Shown in pieces: positions 35,726 through 44,977 of a stretch of DNA of 64,000 nt. Below the pieces are notes generated by a model, which made no database searches, was not told the DNA's origin, and saw only the letters and a program-made list of their open reading frames with translations. This stretch comes from Sporohalobacter salinus (lineage in GTDB: Bacteria; Bacillota; Halanaerobiia; Halobacteroidales; Acetohalobiaceae). Each line of letters begins with the position of its first letter. Within the stretch, counting starts at the first letter, position 1. The stretch is from contig NZ_JAFBEG010000010.1 in assembly GCF_016908635.1 (NCBI RefSeq), positions 22,600-86,599 on the forward strand, in the 5' to 3' direction. A program made the position numbers and the translations under genes.

Positions 35726-37732
35726 ATGCCGAAACAAATTAAAAAACTGCCACAGGAAGTTGTTAGTAAGATAGCAGCTGGAGAAGTGATTGAACGTCCT
35801 GCGTCTGTAGTTAAAGAATTGGTAGAAAACTCAATAGATGCTAAAAGTGATAAGATTGAAGTAAAAGTTAATAATGGAGGAAAAGATTTAATTCAGGTTG
35901 TTGATACAGGGCACGGGATGACTAGAGAGGATGCAGAATTAGCTCTAGAACGTCATGCTACTAGTAAAATAACCAAAGCAAATGACCTATTTTCAATTCG
36001 CAGTTTAGGCTTCAGAGGCGAAGCTTTACCTAGTATTGCTGCTGTTTCCCGTTTGACAATGAAAACAAGAACCGAAGACGAATTAGGAGGTACTTTAGTT
36101 AAAATAAACGGCGGCGAGATAAAAAAGATTAATAATGTTGGATGCCCTATTGGGACTAATATTATTGTTAAAGACCTATTTTATAATACTCCTGTCCGTT
36201 ACAAATATTTAAAGACAACTACTACTGAAATAAGTCGAATTAGTAATATTGTTAATCGATTAGCTTTAGCTTATCCGGAAATTACTTTTAAACTAACTCA
36301 TAATCAAAACAAATTATTAGAGACGCCTGGTAATGATAATTTATTAGATACTATTTTAAGTATTTATGGTAAAGAAGTTGCTAAAAATATGGTGGCTGTG
36401 GATTATGAAGATAAGTATATGCAGATAAAAGGTTATGTTTCGAAACCCAATATTAGTCGTGCTTCAAGAAAGCATCAATCATTTTTTATTAACCGTCGTT
36501 ATATCAAAAGTAGGGTTTTAAGTGAAGCTATTTCTGAAGCCTATCATACCCTTTTAGCTAAAAAGCGTAATCCAATTGTTGTTTTAACGATAAAATTAAA
36601 TCCAGTTTTAGTAGATGTTAATGTTCATCCTACAAAGATGGAGGTTAATTTCAGTCGTGAAAAAGAAGTTGCTTCTGTAGTGCATAATGGAGTAAAGGAG
36701 GCATTAGATAATGCTGATTTAATTCCAAAGGTAGAATTGACTTCTAAGAAAAATAATAATGTTGCTTCTAAAAAGGATTCAAAAGATTCTAGATCTCAAC
36801 AAAAATTGAAGTTAACTAAGAAAAGAAAATCTAACCAAAAAGAAACTAAGAAAAAAACTCAGGAAAAAACAAAAACTGATTCTCATAACAATTCTAAATT
36901 AAAAAAGAAAACTACTAATCATAACCAAAATAAAAATACGACATCAAAGCAAATCGATAATAAAGAAGAATTAATCCAAAATAGCAAGAAAAAATCAAAT
37001 AAAAAATTTAAAGATAATACTGAAAAGAAAAACAAAAAATCTAATTATCAACAGAGGAAAAATCAAAATAACAAAAAAGAGAAAGAAATTAATCAATCTG
37101 TAGCAATAAAAGAAAGTCAATTGGATTATAATAATAATGATTCTACAAAATCTCTGTCTAGCTTTTTACCTTTGGGGCAGATTCATAATACCTATATTAT
37201 TGCTCAAGGAGAAGATGGTTTTTATATCGTTGATCAGCATGCTGCTCATGAACGTATTCTCTATAATGAATTAATGGAGAAATTTAAACAAGCTGATATT
37301 CAATCTCAATCTTTATTAATGCCGGTTCGATTAGAATTAACCAATCCTGAAATAGAAATTTTAAAAGAAAATAAGGATAATTTAGAAAACTTAGGTTTTA
37401 AATTTGAATCTTTTGGAGGGCAAACATATATAGTAAGGGCAGTGCCTAATTTATTACACAAACTGGATATTAAGGAATTATGCTTAGATATAATTGATAG
37501 TTTGTTGGAAAAGGGAAAGATACAAGAACCAACAGAAATAATTGAAGACTTGATAGTATTAATGTCTTGTCGTGGAGCAATTAAGAGTGGTAAAAGTTTA
37601 GTACCAGGAGAAATGGAAAGTCTATTACAACAATTAGAGGATAGTGGAGACCAGCACACCTGTCCACATGGTAGACCGACAATTATTCACTTTTCAAAAA
37701 AAGAATTAGATAAAAAGTTTCAACGTATTTAA
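35726..37732 (+). CDS. mutL: DNA mismatch repair protein MutL, with a long Lys/Asn-rich linker
   Basis: 668 residues. N-terminal GHKL ATPase: IAAGEVIERPASVVKELVENSIDA, DTGHGM, RGEALPSIAAVS and the MutL-signature FYNTPVRYKYL. The C-terminal endonuclease domain has DQHAAHERI, SCRGAIKSG and CPHGRPTIIHF. The motif DQHA-x2-E-x4-E carries Asn where the last Glu is expected, with Glu one residue later. Between the domains (about residues 335-465) is a low-complexity stretch rich in Lys, Asn, Thr, Ser and Gln, longer than in most MutL. Confidence 0.96.
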   Translation: MPKQIKKLPQEVVSKIAAGEVIERPASVVKELVENSIDAKSDKIEVKVNNGGKDLIQVVDTGHGMTREDAELALERHATSKITKANDLFSIRSLGFRGEALPSIAAVSRLTMKTRTEDELGGTLVKINGGEIKKINNVGCPIGTNIIVKDLFYNTPVRYKYLKTTTTEISRISNIVNRLALAYPEITFKLTHNQNKLLETPGNDNLLDTILSIYGKEVAKNMVAVDYEDKYMQIKGYVSKPNISRASRKHQSFFINRRYIKSRVLSEAISEAYHTLLAKKRNPIVVLTIKLNPVLVDVNVHPTKMEVNFSREKEVASVVHNGVKEALDNADLIPKVELTSKKNNNVASKKDSKDSRSQQKLKLTKKRKSNQKETKKKTQEKTKTDSHNNSKLKKKTTNHNQNKNTTSKQIDNKEELIQNSKKKSNKKFKDNTEKKNKKSNYQQRKNQNNKKEKEINQSVAIKESQLDYNNNDSTKSLSSFLPLGQIHNTYIIAQGEDGFYIVDQHAAHERILYNELMEKFKQADIQSQSLLMPVRLELTNPEIEILKENKDNLENLGFKFESFGGQTYIVRAVPNLLHKLDIKELCLDIIDSLLEKGKIQEPTEIIEDLIVLMSCRGAIKSGKSLVPGEMESLLQQLEDSGDQHTCPHGRPTIIHFSKKELDKKFQRI

Positions 37733-37746
37733 CAGGAGGGACTAAA

Positions 37747-38706
37747 ATGCAAGAACCATTAGTAGCCATTATCGGACCTACGGCTGTTGGCAAAACAGAA
37801 CTATCGCTTGCATTAGCTAAAGAATTAAATGCTGAAATTATTTCTGGTGACTCAATGCAAGTTTATAAAGAAATGGATATTGGTACAGCTAAGCCGACTG
37901 TAGAAGAACGTCAAAATATTCCTCATCATATGATAGATATTTTGACTCCTGAAGAAGATTTTAGTGTAGCAGATTTTCAAAAGCGAGTAGATGAATTAAT
38001 TCCTGATATAGTTGAACGTAATAGATTGCCTATGTTAGTTGGTGGTACTGGTTTGTATATTAAAGCTTTAATACAAGGATTTCTCTTTCCAGAAATGGAG
38101 ACTGATTGGGAGCTTAGGGAGAGATTAGAAAAAGAAGCTGAAAAGCATGGTACGGAATATGTTCATAATAAACTAAAAGAAATTGATCCTACTTTAGCTG
38201 ATAAATTACATCCTAATGATCTACGAAGAGTAATCCGTGGAATTGAAGTTTATAAGCAAACTGGAAAAACATCTACCTATTTTCGTGAGAAAGCTAAGGA
38301 AAGACCACCTAGATATCAAGCAGTTAAAATTGGTTTAAGAAGAGATCGCGATGAACTTTATAGCCGAATTAACCGTCGAGTAGATTTAATGATTGATAAT
38401 GGACTAGTAAAAGAAGTTAAAGAATTATATGAAGCTGGATATGAACGGGGATTAACTTCAATGCAAGGATTAGGTTATAAAGAATTGCTTGGTTATTTCG
38501 AAGGAGAATATGATTTAGAAGAAGCAATTAGGTTAATTAAACGTGATACTCGTCATTTTGCTAAAAAACAATTAACTTGGTTTAGAAAAGATGATAAAAT
38601 TAACTGGTTTGATGTTGGAGAATATGAATTTGAAAAATTAGTTTTAGTGGTAAAAGAGGTAATCAAAAATGAATTACCTCCTGAAGGTAAAAAATTAATA
38701 ACTTAA
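37747..38706 (+). CDS. miaA: tRNA dimethylallyltransferase
   Basis: Adds the dimethylallyl group to A37, providing the substrate of MiaB. 319 residues; P-loop AIIGPTAVGKTELSLALA, SGDSMQVYKEMDIGTAKPT, HHMIDIL, GGTGLYIKAL and RRDRDELYSRINRRVD. RBS ACAGGAGGGAC. It is 14 bp after mutL. Confidence 0.97.
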   Translation: MQEPLVAIIGPTAVGKTELSLALAKELNAEIISGDSMQVYKEMDIGTAKPTVEERQNIPHHMIDILTPEEDFSVADFQKRVDELIPDIVERNRLPMLVGGTGLYIKALIQGFLFPEMETDWELRERLEKEAEKHGTEYVHNKLKEIDPTLADKLHPNDLRRVIRGIEVYKQTGKTSTYFREKAKERPPRYQAVKIGLRRDRDELYSRINRRVDLMIDNGLVKEVKELYEAGYERGLTSMQGLGYKELLGYFEGEYDLEEAIRLIKRDTRHFAKKQLTWFRKDDKINWFDVGEYEFEKLVLVVKEVIKNELPPEGKKLIT

Positions 38707-38722
38707 TAACTAATTTAATTTG

Positions 38723-38760
38723 CTTCTGAGAACCTATTTTTCTCAGAAGTTTTTATTTTG
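38723..38760 (+). terminator. Terminator after miaA
   Basis: CTTCTGAGAA / TTCTCAGAAG, 10-bp stem, followed by a T-rich tract. Confidence 0.9.
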
Positions 38761-38831
38761 CACACTTTTAATTAATTTGCATATAATAATTAAAGCCATT
38801 AGTTGCTAATCAAAAAAGGAGTGATTAGCAG

Positions 38832-39764
38832 TTGAAGAAAAGTGGAATTATTGAACAAATTGAAAATGGTAAGATGTCTATAAAAGAAAGTTTCCGTCTT
38901 TTAAATAACAATAATAATTTGGCTTTAAAGCAGCATAGAGTTAATAGTAATTCTAAGAAAAAGATTCAAGAAATTAAGGCTAAATTGGATAGATTAGTTG
39001 GATTAGATAAGCTTAAAAGATTAGTCAATGAATTAGAGGCTTTTGTAAAGATACAGCAAAAAAGACAGGAAAACCAGTTAGCTACTGAACCGCTAGTGAT
39101 GCATATGATCTTCAAAGGAAATCCAGGAACAGGGAAAACTACAATTGCTCGTATATTTGGAAAGTTATTTAAAGAATTAGGCCTATTAAGTGAAGGTCAT
39201 CTTAAAGAAGTTGAACGGGCTGATTTAGTAGGAGAGTACATAGGTCATACTGCTCAAAAAACTAAAGATGCTATTGAAGACGCCTTAGGAGGAATTCTTT
39301 TCATTGATGAAGCATATTCATTAGCAAGAGGCGGAGTTAGAGATTTTGGGAAGGAATCTATTGATGCTTTAGTTAAGGGAATGGAAGATAACCGTGATGA
39401 TTTAGTAATTATTTTAGCAGGTTATCCGCAAGAAATGGAAAATTTCTTAAATACTAATCCTGGACTTAGTTCTAGATTTCCAATTAAAGTTCATTTCGAA
39501 GATTATACTTTGGATGAATTAATTGAAATTGCTGAATTAATGTTAGAAGAAAGAGAATATGAATTAAGTCAAGCAGCTAAAAGTAGATTATATAAGATTT
39601 TAGCTGAAAAGAGGCGAAAAGCCGGCCCCGAAAAGGGAAATGCCAGGACAGTAAGAAATTTAATTGAACGGGCAATTCGAATTCAGGCTACTCGAGTAGT
39701 TGAAAAGGAAAAAATTTTTCGTAAAGACTTAATGAAAATTGAACCTGAGGACTTTGAAGATTAG
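38832..39764 (+). CDS. spoVK: AAA ATPase, stage V sporulation protein K family
   Basis: 310 residues, CbxX/CfxQ-type AAA protein. FKGNPGTGKTTIARIFGKLF (Walker A, around residue 95), GGILFIDEAYSLARG (Walker B) and a C-terminal lid with GNARTVRNLIERAI. SpoVK-like proteins are needed for spore maturation in Bacillus; the molecular role is unclear. TTG start behind AAAAGGAGTG. In B. subtilis spoVK also lies close to miaA and hfq. Confidence 0.85.
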   Translation: MKKSGIIEQIENGKMSIKESFRLLNNNNNLALKQHRVNSNSKKKIQEIKAKLDRLVGLDKLKRLVNELEAFVKIQQKRQENQLATEPLVMHMIFKGNPGTGKTTIARIFGKLFKELGLLSEGHLKEVERADLVGEYIGHTAQKTKDAIEDALGGILFIDEAYSLARGGVRDFGKESIDALVKGMEDNRDDLVIILAGYPQEMENFLNTNPGLSSRFPIKVHFEDYTLDELIEIAELMLEEREYELSQAAKSRLYKILAEKRRKAGPEKGNARTVRNLIERAIRIQATRVVEKEKIFRKDLMKIEPEDFED

Positions 39765-39791
39765 TAATGATTATTAGGGAGAGGAACAATT

Positions 39792-40397
39792 ATGGCCAAA
39801 TCTTTAGTAGTAGGACGGACAAATGCAGGAAAGACTTGTTTTACTATTAATTTTGCTGATTATTTGGGATTAAAAGAATTAAAGTTTACACTTAAACAAC
39901 CAGCAGGATTTTTATCTCGGCGGACTTTTCAACTACATACAGCTAAAGAAGAATTGGTAGCATCAACAAACCATACTACCAAAGAAATTCAACAGGTTCA
40001 GCTGCAATTACCAGTAGGAAAAGGACATAAAGAATTACAACTTATGGACACTTGTGGTTTAGTAGAAGGCATTCACCCTGAGCAAAAGATTCGTAAAGCT
40101 ATGGCTCAAACGCTTTCTAAATTACAGCAGGCGGATATTGTTTTACATATTATTGATTTAGCTAAATTAAGCAATGAAAAAATTCAAAAGATTTCAGAGT
40201 TAGATTTTGAAATTTATAACTATTGTAAGGCGGAAAAATGTTATGTTATTTTAGCTAATAAAATTGATCTTAAAGTAGCTCAAAAAAATTTATCATTTCT
40301 TCAAAAAAAACTTAGTCAAGCAGAAATAATTCCGATTTCTGCTCTTTACCAGCAGGGCTTTAAAGAAGTAAAAAAATTTTTATTGAAGAACCTTTAA
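39792..40397 (+). CDS. Small P-loop GTPase
   Basis: 201 residues with the G motifs of Era-like GTPases: G1 VVGRTNAGKTCF, G3 MDTCGLV, G4 ANKIDLK and G5 ISAL. A short GTPase with no extra domain. It lies 27 bp after spoVK and 13 bp before the membrane-protein gene; in Bacillus this position is held by the larger GTPase YnbA/HflX, so this may be a functional counterpart. RBS GGGAGAGGA. Confidence 0.8.
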   Translation: MAKSLVVGRTNAGKTCFTINFADYLGLKELKFTLKQPAGFLSRRTFQLHTAKEELVASTNHTTKEIQQVQLQLPVGKGHKELQLMDTCGLVEGIHPEQKIRKAMAQTLSKLQQADIVLHIIDLAKLSNEKIQKISELDFEIYNYCKAEKCYVILANKIDLKVAQKNLSFLQKKLSQAEIIPISALYQQGFKEVKKFLLKNL

Positions 40398-40410
40398 AGA
40401 AGGTGAAAAA

Positions 40411-41004
40411 TTGTTAAAAATAATTAATACTTTAATTCGAGATTTCTTAGCGGTCTTTTTTGTAGGAATGAGTATAAAATTAATGGATGATTATCTAGAT
40501 CAAATAATAGATAAACTAGAAAATAAAAAAACTTTAGCACTAAAATGGGGGAGAGCAACTCTCCCATATGCTTTATTATTTTTTTCATTAGCAGCTGTTT
40601 TCAATTATTCCTGGACTATATCTTTATTTTGGGTTAGTTATATTCTAGGTATGGGATATGATATAACAGACAAGTTACCTACTGGAATTAAAGCTTACCA
40701 AGAAAGTCTTTTTCTATTATTAATAGCAATTTATGTTTTATCGATAGAAAATCTTCTTTCTTCTTTGTCTATTATTGTTGGGATTCAGTTAATTGATGAT
40801 TTAATAGATATAAAGCATGATAATCAAGTCTATCGTAATAATTTTGTTTATTTATTAGGGGAACAATACGTTATATTTTTACTTATTATTGTATTATCAA
40901 TTGGAATTTATTTGAATATTAGAAAGACTTTATTTGTATTGATAAGCACTCCTCTTATTATATTATTACTTGAGGATAAAGGTGGGAGGGGAAGTAAAAA
41001 TTAA
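40411..41004 (+). CDS. UbiA-like integral membrane protein
   Basis: 197 residues, seven or so hydrophobic helices. Two Asp-rich loops, KLMDDYLDQ near residue 28 and QLIDDLIDIKHD near residue 135, are arranged as in UbiA-type prenyltransferases, but the protein is shorter (family about 280-300). TTG start behind GAAGGTG. Translationally tied to the GTPase before it and overlapping the next small gene. Function unknown. Confidence 0.6.
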   Translation: MLKIINTLIRDFLAVFFVGMSIKLMDDYLDQIIDKLENKKTLALKWGRATLPYALLFFSLAAVFNYSWTISLFWVSYILGMGYDITDKLPTGIKAYQESLFLLLIAIYVLSIENLLSSLSIIVGIQLIDDLIDIKHDNQVYRNNFVYLLGEQYVIFLLIIVLSIGIYLNIRKTLFVLISTPLIILLLEDKGGRGSKN

Positions 41005-41218
41005 TGAGTTTATAATCTTTAGATTTTTCATTATGCTGGGGGTTGGATATTTAATTGGTTATTATTTTGGATGTAAAACTGGAATTAAGAAAGGAAAGTT
41101 AAAAGCTAAACTTTTATTGCGTGAAAAATCATTACAAGAAGGATATTGTGTCCTCTGTAAGAATGATAAAAATAGTCAAACTTTGCAGGAGATAATAGAG
41201 GCATCTAGAAGTAAGTAA
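41000..41218 (+). CDS. Small membrane-anchored protein with CxxC (possible ATT start)
   Basis: About 72 residues: one N-terminal membrane helix (FRFFIMLGVGYLIGYYFG), a basic stretch and a CVLC pair near the C-terminus. GGAGGGG at 40985-40991 stands 8 bp before an in-frame ATT at 41000 that overlaps the preceding stop codon; other in-frame options are TTG 40970 or GTG 40982, both without a ribosome site at good spacing. Function unknown. 29 bp upstream of hfq. Confidence 0.55.
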   Translation: MNEFIIFRFFIMLGVGYLIGYYFGCKTGIKKGKLKAKLLLREKSLQEGYCVLCKNDKNSQTLQEIIEASRSK

Positions 41219-41247
41219 TATAAATATAAAGGAGGCTCTATATAAAT

Positions 41248-41490
41248 ATGACGTCTCAAATCAATCTCCAAGATAGCTTTTTGAATCAAGTTCGTCGTGA
41301 GGATATTACTGTTACAGTCTATTTAGTAAATGGCTTTCAATTAACCGGAAAAGTAACTGGTTTCGATAATTTTACTGTTATTTTAAATACTGATGACCAA
41401 CAACAAATGATTTATAAACATGCTATTTCGACTATTACTCCAAAAGAAGCTGTCGAAAGTCTATTTAAATCGAATGATAAAACCAATTAA
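41248..41490 (+). CDS. hfq: RNA chaperone Hfq
   Basis: 80 residues. Sm1 motif ([37 protein letters not shown]) and Sm2 motif ([11 protein letters not shown], with the Y/I-K-H of the RNA-binding site). RBS AAAGGAGG. Last gene before a strong terminator; same neighbourhood as in Bacillus (miaA-hfq-spoVK). Confidence 0.96.
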   Translation: MTSQINLQDSFLNQVRREDITVTVYLVNGFQLTGKVTGFDNFTVILNTDDQQQMIYKHAISTITPKEAVESLFKSNDKTN

Positions 41491-41511
41491 AGTAAGGAAT
41501 AATGATGGAAT

Positions 41512-41553
41512 AAAAAAACGGTTGATAGAAAATTCTATCAACCGTTTTTTATA
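41512..41553 (+). terminator. Terminator after hfq
   Basis: AAAAAACGGTTGATAGAA and TTCTATCAACCGTTTTTT form an 18-bp stem with a 2-nt loop. Confidence 0.95.
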
Positions 41554-41616
41554 GTATGTCTAATATAACTTTTAATTACTTTATATAATAATATTTTAGT
41601 CTGGTGGTGTAACCTA

Positions 41617-42258
41617 ATGAGAAAAATCAATATAATATTAATTTTGATTATGTTATTAGTCTTAGGAGTATTTAATAGTTCAGCAATTAGTAAAAGTAAG
41701 TATCAGTCTGAATGGCAAAAATTGATTAAAACTAATAAAGAATTAATTCAAAAAGAAAAAAAGAATAAAATCAAAAATATCAAAGCCCATTTTCGTTTGG
41801 GGGTTGCCTATGCTAATTTAGGAAAGATTGATTTATCTAAAAAAGAGTTTGATTTACTTGATAAGCTAGATGATAAAAAGGAAGATAAGGAATTAAAAAA
41901 GATAGTTAAATATTATGAAAAGCAGCTTAATAAAAATCCTAATGATCATCTTATACTTAATTATTTAGGTTTTGCTTATTATGCTGATCATAATTACAAA
42001 TCATCTCTTAAGATATTTAAGAAGATAGTTAATAAAGATCCGAAAAATATTTGGTCTCATAATTATTTAGCAACTGTCTATGGTAAATTAGAAAAATATG
42101 ACAAAGCTAAAAAAGTATTAGAAAAATCTATGGAAATCAAAGATGACGATTATACCCATTTCTTATTAGGAGCTGTTTACTATAAGCAGGGAAGTATATT
42201 TAAAGCTTTATATCATGTAGGGAAATCAGGAAGTGTAGGTACTAAGTTATTGGATTAG
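41617..42258 (+). CDS. Exported TPR-repeat protein
   Basis: 213 residues. Signal peptide (KINIILILIMLLVLGVFNSSAIS) and tetratricopeptide repeats from about residue 50, for example AHFRLGVAYANLGKIDLSKKEFDLLDKL, LILNYLGFAYYADHNYKSSLKIFKKI and WSHNYLATVYGKLEKYDKAKKVLEKSM. Probably a periplasmic scaffold. A TATAAT lies at 41584-41589. It ends 31 bp before dinB. Specific role unknown. Confidence 0.8.
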   Translation: MRKINIILILIMLLVLGVFNSSAISKSKYQSEWQKLIKTNKELIQKEKKNKIKNIKAHFRLGVAYANLGKIDLSKKEFDLLDKLDDKKEDKELKKIVKYYEKQLNKNPNDHLILNYLGFAYYADHNYKSSLKIFKKIVNKDPKNIWSHNYLATVYGKLEKYDKAKKVLEKSMEIKDDDYTHFLLGAVYYKQGSIFKALYHVGKSGSVGTKLLD

Positions 42259-42289
42259 TTTTTGCTTTAAATTTTTTGAGGTGTTGAAA

Positions 42290-43336
42290 ATGGAACTTAA
42301 TATACTGCATATTGATATGGATGCCTTTTATGCTGCTATAGAAATAAGGGATAATTCTAAATTAAAAGATAAGCCAGTAATTGTTGGTGGGACAAGCAAA
42401 CGAGGAGTCGTAAGTACTGCTTCTTATGAAGCAAGAAAGTATGGTATCCATTCAGCTATGCCAGTCTTTAAAGCTAAGCAATTATGTCCTAATGGAATTT
42501 ACTTAAAACCGGATCATCAAAAGTATAAAAAAATTTCTAGCCAGATTCGAAATATTTTTACTGATTTTACTGATTTGATAGAACCTTTGGCTTTAGATGA
42601 AGCTTTTCTTGATGTAAGTAATAATGAAATGAATAGCATTCAGATAGGGCGAAAAATAAAGCGGCGAATTAGGAAAGAAATAAAGCTCACTGCTTCAATT
42701 GGAGTAAGTTATAATAAGTTTTTGGCTAAGTTTGCTTCTGATTTTAATAAGCCAGATGGATTTAAAATTATTTCTCCTCAGGACGTTAATAAGTTATTGA
42801 AAGATTTAAATGTTGAAAAATTGTGGGGAGTAGGTCCTAAGACTGCTGATAAATTAAAGCAGTATAATTTAACTAAGATTCATGATATTGTAGAAACAGA
42901 TCCTAGCTTTTTAATAAATAAGTTTGGTAAAAAAGGATATCGTATTTATCAATTAGCTCAAGGAAAAGATAAAAGAGAAGTCACTCCTCCCAAAATGCCT
43001 AAATCAATTGGAAAAGAGACAACTTTTCAACAAGATATAGCCGATAAAGAAGTTTTAACAAATTATTTAGAAGGTCTAAGTGAACAAGTAGCACAGCGTG
43101 TTCAACAAAGAGAACTTTATGGTCGAACAGTAACTTTAAAATTAAAAGATGAAGATTTTACTATTTATTCTAGAAGCAAAACAGTCTCTAATTATATAAA
43201 TACTAAAAAAGAAATTTATTTTATTGTTTCAAAATTATTAGCAAATGAAATATTAAAAAAGAAGATTAGATTAATTGGAGTTACCTTATCTAATTTAAAG
43301 CGTAATATTTATCAACAATTAAAACTTTTTGACTGA
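42290..43336 (+). CDS. dinB: DNA polymerase IV (Y-family)
   Basis: Translesion polymerase. 348 residues from the ATG at 42290, preferred over upstream GTG/TTG because TGAGGTG (42277-42283) is its ribosome site. HIDMDAFYAAIE, GVVSTASYEARKYGIHSAMP, LALDEAFLDVS and SIGVSYNKFLAKFASDFNKPDG are the catalytic motifs. The tail QQLKLFD is a beta-clamp-binding motif. Slightly short of the E. coli protein but complete. Confidence 0.95.
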   Translation: MELNILHIDMDAFYAAIEIRDNSKLKDKPVIVGGTSKRGVVSTASYEARKYGIHSAMPVFKAKQLCPNGIYLKPDHQKYKKISSQIRNIFTDFTDLIEPLALDEAFLDVSNNEMNSIQIGRKIKRRIRKEIKLTASIGVSYNKFLAKFASDFNKPDGFKIISPQDVNKLLKDLNVEKLWGVGPKTADKLKQYNLTKIHDIVETDPSFLINKFGKKGYRIYQLAQGKDKREVTPPKMPKSIGKETTFQQDIADKEVLTNYLEGLSEQVAQRVQQRELYGRTVTLKLKDEDFTIYSRSKTVSNYINTKKEIYFIVSKLLANEILKKKIRLIGVTLSNLKRNIYQQLKLFD

Positions 43337-43361
43337 AAAATTGCAAATTAGGAGGAAATTT

Positions 43362-44972
43362 ATGCGAAAACGTATATTTAAACAAGAAACGATGGTTAAT
43401 ATAAAACAGTATATTAATAGTGATAGATTTAATGTTTATCAACGTAATGAAGCAGGTTTGACTCCTTTAATGCTTGCAGCTAAAGATAATCCTAACATTA
43501 ATATCATAATGTCTTTGATGGAAAAAGGAGCTGAAGTAAATAATCGAGATAAAATTGGTCGAACTGCTTTAATGTATGCTGCCAAGGAAAATCCAAATCC
43601 TCAGATAGTAAGTACTTTGATTGAGCATGGTGCTAAGGTTGAAGCTACAGATAAAGATAATAGAACTGCACTAATGTATGCTGCTCAAGAAAACTCAAAT
43701 CCACAAGTGATTAGAACTTTAATAAATAGTGGTGCTAAAGTTAATGCTTATGATAAAGATAATAGAATTTCATTAATGTTTGCTGCTTATAAGAATGATA
43801 ATTCAGAAATATTAGAGGTTTTAATTAATAACGGAGCTAAGTTAGAAACTAGGGATAAATATGGTCGAACTGCTTTAATGTATGCTGTAGCTAGTAATTT
43901 TAATTTAGAAATAATAACTACTTTAATTCATAACGGAGCTAAAATTGAAGTTAGAGAGGAAAATGAAAAAACAGCATTAATGATTGCTGCTGAATATAAT
44001 TTGAATCCTAAAATTTTAATTACCTTAATTGAAAATGGTGTTGATGTTAAGGCTAGAGACAAAGACGGTTTAACTGCTTTAATGTACGCAGCTTGTAAAA
44101 ATGGTAATCCAGAAATACTAGATGTTTTAATTAATAATGGAGCAAAAATTAAAGCTAGAGACAAAGATGGCTTTACTGCTTTAATGTATGCAGCGGCAAA
44201 TACTTCTAATTTAAAAATAATAACTACTTTAATTGATAATGGAGCAAAAATAAATACTAGAGATAAGAAGGGATTAACTCCCTTAATGTATGCTGCACAG
44301 GAAAATACTAATCCAGAAATAATAACTACTTTACTTAATCACGGAGCAGAAATCGAAGCTAGAGATAAAGATGATTTTAGTGCATTAATGTATGCGGCAG
44401 CAAATAGTTCAGCTTCTAAGATAATAACTTCTTTGATCAGTAATGGAGCTAAGATAGAAGTTGAAGATAATAAAAAGAAAACAATATTAATGTATGCTGT
44501 TCAATATAATCCTAATTCAGAAGTAATACTTACGTTATTAAATAATGGTGTTCAAATTGATACTAAAGATGAGAATGAAAAAACTGCTTTAATGTATGCT
44601 GCAGCTGATAATGAAAATCCTAAAGTTCTTACTACTTTATTTAGCAATGGAGCAAAAGTAAATGTTAAAGATAAGGAAGAAAAGAATGCTCTGATTTATG
44701 CTTCTCAGAGCAATTCCAATTCCGAAGTGATAAAAGCTTTAATTAATAATGGAGCCGAAGTTAATGTTCAAGATAAAAAAGAAAAAACACCATTAATTTA
44801 TGCAGCAGAAAAGAATAGTAATCCAGAAATAATTGAAACTTTATTGGCAAATGGAGCAGATGCTAAACTAAAAGATACTAATAATAAATTAGCAATTGAT
44901 TATGCTGATGAAAATCAGTCATTAAAGAATACAGAGACTTATTGGAAATTAAATGATAGAAGCTTTAATTAA
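43362..44972 (+). CDS. Ankyrin-repeat protein with about 15 tandem repeats
   Basis: 536 residues from the ATG at 43362, which has AGGAGGAAATTT ahead. Apart from a 25-residue head and a short tail the whole protein is ankyrin repeats of the type G-R-T-A-L-M-Y-A-A-x-E-N-x-N-P-x-I-I-x-T-L-I-x-N-G-A, spaced 34 residues apart (the canonical unit is 33). No signal peptide, no membrane segment. Presumably a cytosolic protein-binding scaffold. It follows dinB by 25 bp and converges with the flippase gene (5 bp between the stops). Confidence 0.88.
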   Translation: MRKRIFKQETMVNIKQYINSDRFNVYQRNEAGLTPLMLAAKDNPNINIIMSLMEKGAEVNNRDKIGRTALMYAAKENPNPQIVSTLIEHGAKVEATDKDNRTALMYAAQENSNPQVIRTLINSGAKVNAYDKDNRISLMFAAYKNDNSEILEVLINNGAKLETRDKYGRTALMYAVASNFNLEIITTLIHNGAKIEVREENEKTALMIAAEYNLNPKILITLIENGVDVKARDKDGLTALMYAACKNGNPEILDVLINNGAKIKARDKDGFTALMYAAANTSNLKIITTLIDNGAKINTRDKKGLTPLMYAAQENTNPEIITTLLNHGAEIEARDKDDFSALMYAAANSSASKIITSLISNGAKIEVEDNKKKTILMYAVQYNPNSEVILTLLNNGVQIDTKDENEKTALMYAAADNENPKVLTTLFSNGAKVNVKDKEEKNALIYASQSNSNSEVIKALINNGAEVNVQDKKEKTPLIYAAEKNSNPEIIETLLANGADAKLKDTNNKLAIDYADENQSLKNTETYWKLNDRSFN

Positions 44973-44977
44973 AAAAA

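Noticed and set aside
37306..37659. Antisense open frames inside mutL and other conserved genes
   Set aside because: They are shadows of well-supported genes, with no start context or domain of their own.
43440..44900. CRISPR-like periodic DNA repeats
   Set aside because: The ~102-bp period is in frame and comes from ankyrin repeats; the units vary and there are no constant direct repeats with spacers.
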